Positions 5,306-7,175 of a stretch of 7,175 nucleotides of DNA are shown piece after piece. The DNA lies in NCBI GenBank assembly GCA_020056895.1, contig JAGVGV010000628.1, positions 1 through 7,175 of the forward strand. The letters are read 5' to 3'. This DNA comes from Deltaproteobacteria bacterium. GTDB lineage: Bacteria; Desulfobacterota; Desulfarculia; Adiutricales; JAGVGV01. Below the pieces are notes generated by a model. The model had not been told where the DNA came from, made no database searches, and worked only from the letters and a program-made list of their open reading frames with translations. Each line of letters opens with the position of its first letter. Within the stretch, counting starts at the first letter, position 1. The translations under genes were made by a program, and so were the position numbers.

Positions 5306-7175
5306 GTGGGCGCGCCTTCCTCCCATACCTCGTTTCAGCCGGGCCTGGCGGATCGGTTGGAACAACTCCTGGGGCCGGGCGGTCGGCTGTCCGCCGGATG
5401 GGCGGGGTACGAGCACCGGTCGGGGCAGCTTGAAATGGCCAGGGCCGTGGCCCGAGCCATGGAAAACCACGATACAGCCCTGGTGGAAGCCGGCACGGGC
5501 ACGGGCAAGACCCTGGCGTACCTCTTACCGGCGCTTCTTTCCGGTCTGCGGACCGTGGTCTCCACGGGCACCAAGAATCTTCAGGAACAGATTTTTCATA
5601 AAGACATCCCCTTCATCCGCCAGAGGTTGGGATCGGGATTCGAAGCGGCGGTGCTCAAAGGCCGCGACAACTACCTTTGCCTTCATCATTTTTTGCAAAT
5701 GATCCACAATCCCACTCTGGTTTCGGCCCGCGAAACCGAATACTTACCACGCCTTTTGGCCTGGGCCAAGGCCACGGACACCGGGGACCGGTCGGAACTC
5801 CTGGACGTTCCTGAAGATTTCCTAACTTGGGCGGATGTTTCGGCCGCTGGGGACCGGTGTTTGGGGAGCCGGTGTCCAGAAATGGGGGACTGCTTTCTTC
5901 AGCGGGCCCGGAGGCTGGCGGCTAAGGCCGCCATCGTGGTGGTGAACCACCATCTGTTCATGGCCGATCTGGCGGTCCGGGGGGGCGGTTTCGGGGAAGT
6001 GATCCCCGGGTACGACGCCGTGGTGTTCGACGAAGCCCACGAATTGGAGGATGTGGTCACTCAGCATTTCGGGCTCGAAGTCAGCCAACTTCGGATCGGA
6101 CGCTTGAAAAGGGACATCGAGCGGGAACTGGGGGGCCAAGGCCGGCTGTCCGCCGCGCTGTTCCAGAACCTCCAGGCCGCCGGCCATCTGGCCGATACCC
6201 TGGCTCGGGAGTATCCGGCGGGCGAGGACGAAAAGGAACTCTTCGCCGACGACGATCCCAAATCGGAAACCCTTCGATCCATCGGCGGCCGGATGGTGGT
6301 GGAACTGGACGCCCTGGCCGGCCGGCTGGGGGATTTGGCCAAGAAGGACGAGGACATCGAGAGCCTGGCTCGGCGGGCCAAGACCATCAGCGATGAACTG
6401 AATTTCATTCTCGAAGCCCGTGATTCCCATTTCGTGTATTGGGGGGAACGGCGGGCTCGGAGCGTGGTGCTTCGGGCTTCGCCCATCGATGTGGCCCCGC
6501 TACTTCAAGAACACCTGTACGCCTCGCCCCGTCCTCTGGTCTTCACCTCGGCCACGCTCACCACCCGCCGGTCCTTCGATTATTTTAAGGAACGCCTGGG
6601 GCTTATGGCGGAAATCGAAGGGATCACCGTGCCTTCGCCCTTCGATTACCAACAAAACGCGGTGTTGTACATCCCCCGGTCCTTTCCCGTGCCGGGTTCT
6701 CCGGATTTCCTTGGGCGGCTGGTGGCCGAAGTCGAGCGGCTGCTGGGGTACAGCCGGGGCCGGGCCTTCGTTCTGTTCACGTCGTACCGGCACCTCAACT
6801 TCGTCAGCCAGGCCCTGGCCGGCCGGCTGCCCTGGCCCGTGTTGGTCCAGGGGGAAGCCCCCCGGCATGCGCTGTTGGAACGGTTCAAGGCCGAAACATC
6901 ATCGGTGCTCATGGCCACCAGCAGCTTTTGGCAGGGCGTGGATGTGCCGGGCGAAAGCCTGTCCGCCGTCATCATCGACAAACTGCCCTTTCCCCGGCCG
7001 GACCGGCCCCTGATCCGGGCCCGGAGTCAGCGGCTGAAGGACGAAGGCGGCGACCCCTTTCTTCAATACCATCTGCCCGAGGCGGTCATCAGCCTCAAAC
7101 AGGGCCTCGGCCGCCTGATCCGGACTCGGACCGACCGTGGCCTATTGGCCGTGCTGGATTCACGTCTGGTCACCA
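5306..7175 (+). CDS. dinG: DinG/YoaA-family 4Fe-4S ATP-dependent DNA helicase, 3' end missing
   Basis: This is a superfamily 2, XPD-like 5'-to-3' helicase that unwinds forked DNA, R-loops or other repair intermediates in the cytoplasm. The frame is open from the PBP1A stop to the right edge (623 codons from GTG 5306). Visible parts are a Q-motif-like YEHRSGQ from residue 35, Walker A GTGTGKT (63-69, Lys68), and motif Ia STGTKNLQEQ. The four iron-sulfur cysteines C125, C185, C190 and C196 are all present. Then come NHHLF, the DEAH box (242-245), SAT (415-417), a motif V region (SSFWQGVDVPGESL), and motif VI QGLGRLIR (599-606). Only the last few dozen residues should be missing. No N-terminal exonuclease domain is present, so this is the plain DinG/YoaA form. 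GTG 5306 is the first possible start, but its Shine-Dalgarno is weak. TTG 5357 is an alternative that would still keep the Q motif. Whether it is closer to DinG or YoaA cannot be settled by eye. Confidence 0.92.
   Translation, partial: MGAPSSHTSFQPGLADRLEQLLGPGGRLSAGWAGYEHRSGQLEMARAVARAMENHDTALVEAGTGTGKTLAYLLPALLSGLRTVVSTGTKNLQEQIFHKDIPFIRQRLGSGFEAAVLKGRDNYLCLHHFLQMIHNPTLVSARETEYLPRLLAWAKATDTGDRSELLDVPEDFLTWADVSAAGDRCLGSRCPEMGDCFLQRARRLAAKAAIVVVNHHLFMADLAVRGGGFGEVIPGYDAVVFDEAHELEDVVTQHFGLEVSQLRIGRLKRDIERELGGQGRLSAALFQNLQAAGHLADTLAREYPAGEDEKELFADDDPKSETLRSIGGRMVVELDALAGRLGDLAKKDEDIESLARRAKTISDELNFILEARDSHFVYWGERRARSVVLRASPIDVAPLLQEHLYASPRPLVFTSATLTTRRSFDYFKERLGLMAEIEGITVPSPFDYQQNAVLYIPRSFPVPGSPDFLGRLVAEVERLLGYSRGRAFVLFTSYRHLNFVSQALAGRLPWPVLVQGEAPRHALLERFKAETSSVLMATSSFWQGVDVPGESLSAVIIDKLPFPRPDRPLIRARSQRLKDEGGDPFLQYHLPEAVISLKQGLGRLIRTRTDRGLLAVLDSRLVT

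Noticed and set aside
4081..5433. A 450-codon plus-strand frame overlapping the 3' half of PBP1A
   Set aside because: It is an out-of-frame shadow rich in R, G, P and H with no recognisable domain; the PBP1A transpeptidase frame occupies the same bases.
5822..6430. A 202-codon open frame antisense to the helicase gene
   Set aside because: It is opposite the DEAH and iron-sulfur region of an intact helicase frame and has no supporting signals.

Overview
The window is GC-rich, gene-dense bacterial DNA. The set of genes points to a Gram-negative-type bacterium: a class A penicillin-binding protein of the PBP1A type with an OB-like insertion domain, an iron-sulfur DinG/YoaA-type helicase, an exported TPR protein, and a membrane protein whose N-terminal domain I associate with proteobacterial proteins. 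A member of the former Deltaproteobacteria (Desulfobacterota) or a relative would fit. That placement is inference from gene content and composition only.

Layout, left to right. Positions 1-317 (minus strand) hold the 5' part of a gene for an exported TPR-repeat protein that runs off the left edge. It has a good sigma70-type promoter placed so close to the first ATG that the mRNA would be nearly leaderless. Positions 318-729 are a divergent intergenic region with no convincing gene. Positions 730-2295 (plus) encode a 521-residue, single-pass membrane protein with a small N-terminal alpha/beta domain, a four-cysteine zinc ribbon, proline-rich linkers, one membrane helix and an unrecognised extracytoplasmic domain. 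Facing it tail to tail at 2314-2496 (minus) is a 60-residue zinc-ribbon protein with a strong Shine-Dalgarno sequence. Positions 2497-2818 are a second intergenic region with two hairpins and a possible promoter. Positions 2819-5296 (plus) encode the bifunctional peptidoglycan synthase PBP1A, probably from a TTG start. Nine bases later, from a probable GTG at 5306, a DinG-family 4Fe-4S DNA helicase begins and runs off the right edge just after helicase motif VI.

The PBP1A and helicase genes look like one transcription unit: cell-wall synthesis followed by DNA repair. The large membrane protein and the zinc-ribbon microprotein converge and are separated by 18 bases. No mobile element, CRISPR array, tRNA or rRNA is visible.

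The signals most worth following are a short motif (core GAACCCATCC) recurring in both intergenic regions, partly as hairpins; the unassigned membrane protein and its zinc-ribbon neighbour; and the lysine/proline/glutamate-rich insertion in PBP1A. I do not see convincing evidence of a wholly new multi-gene system.
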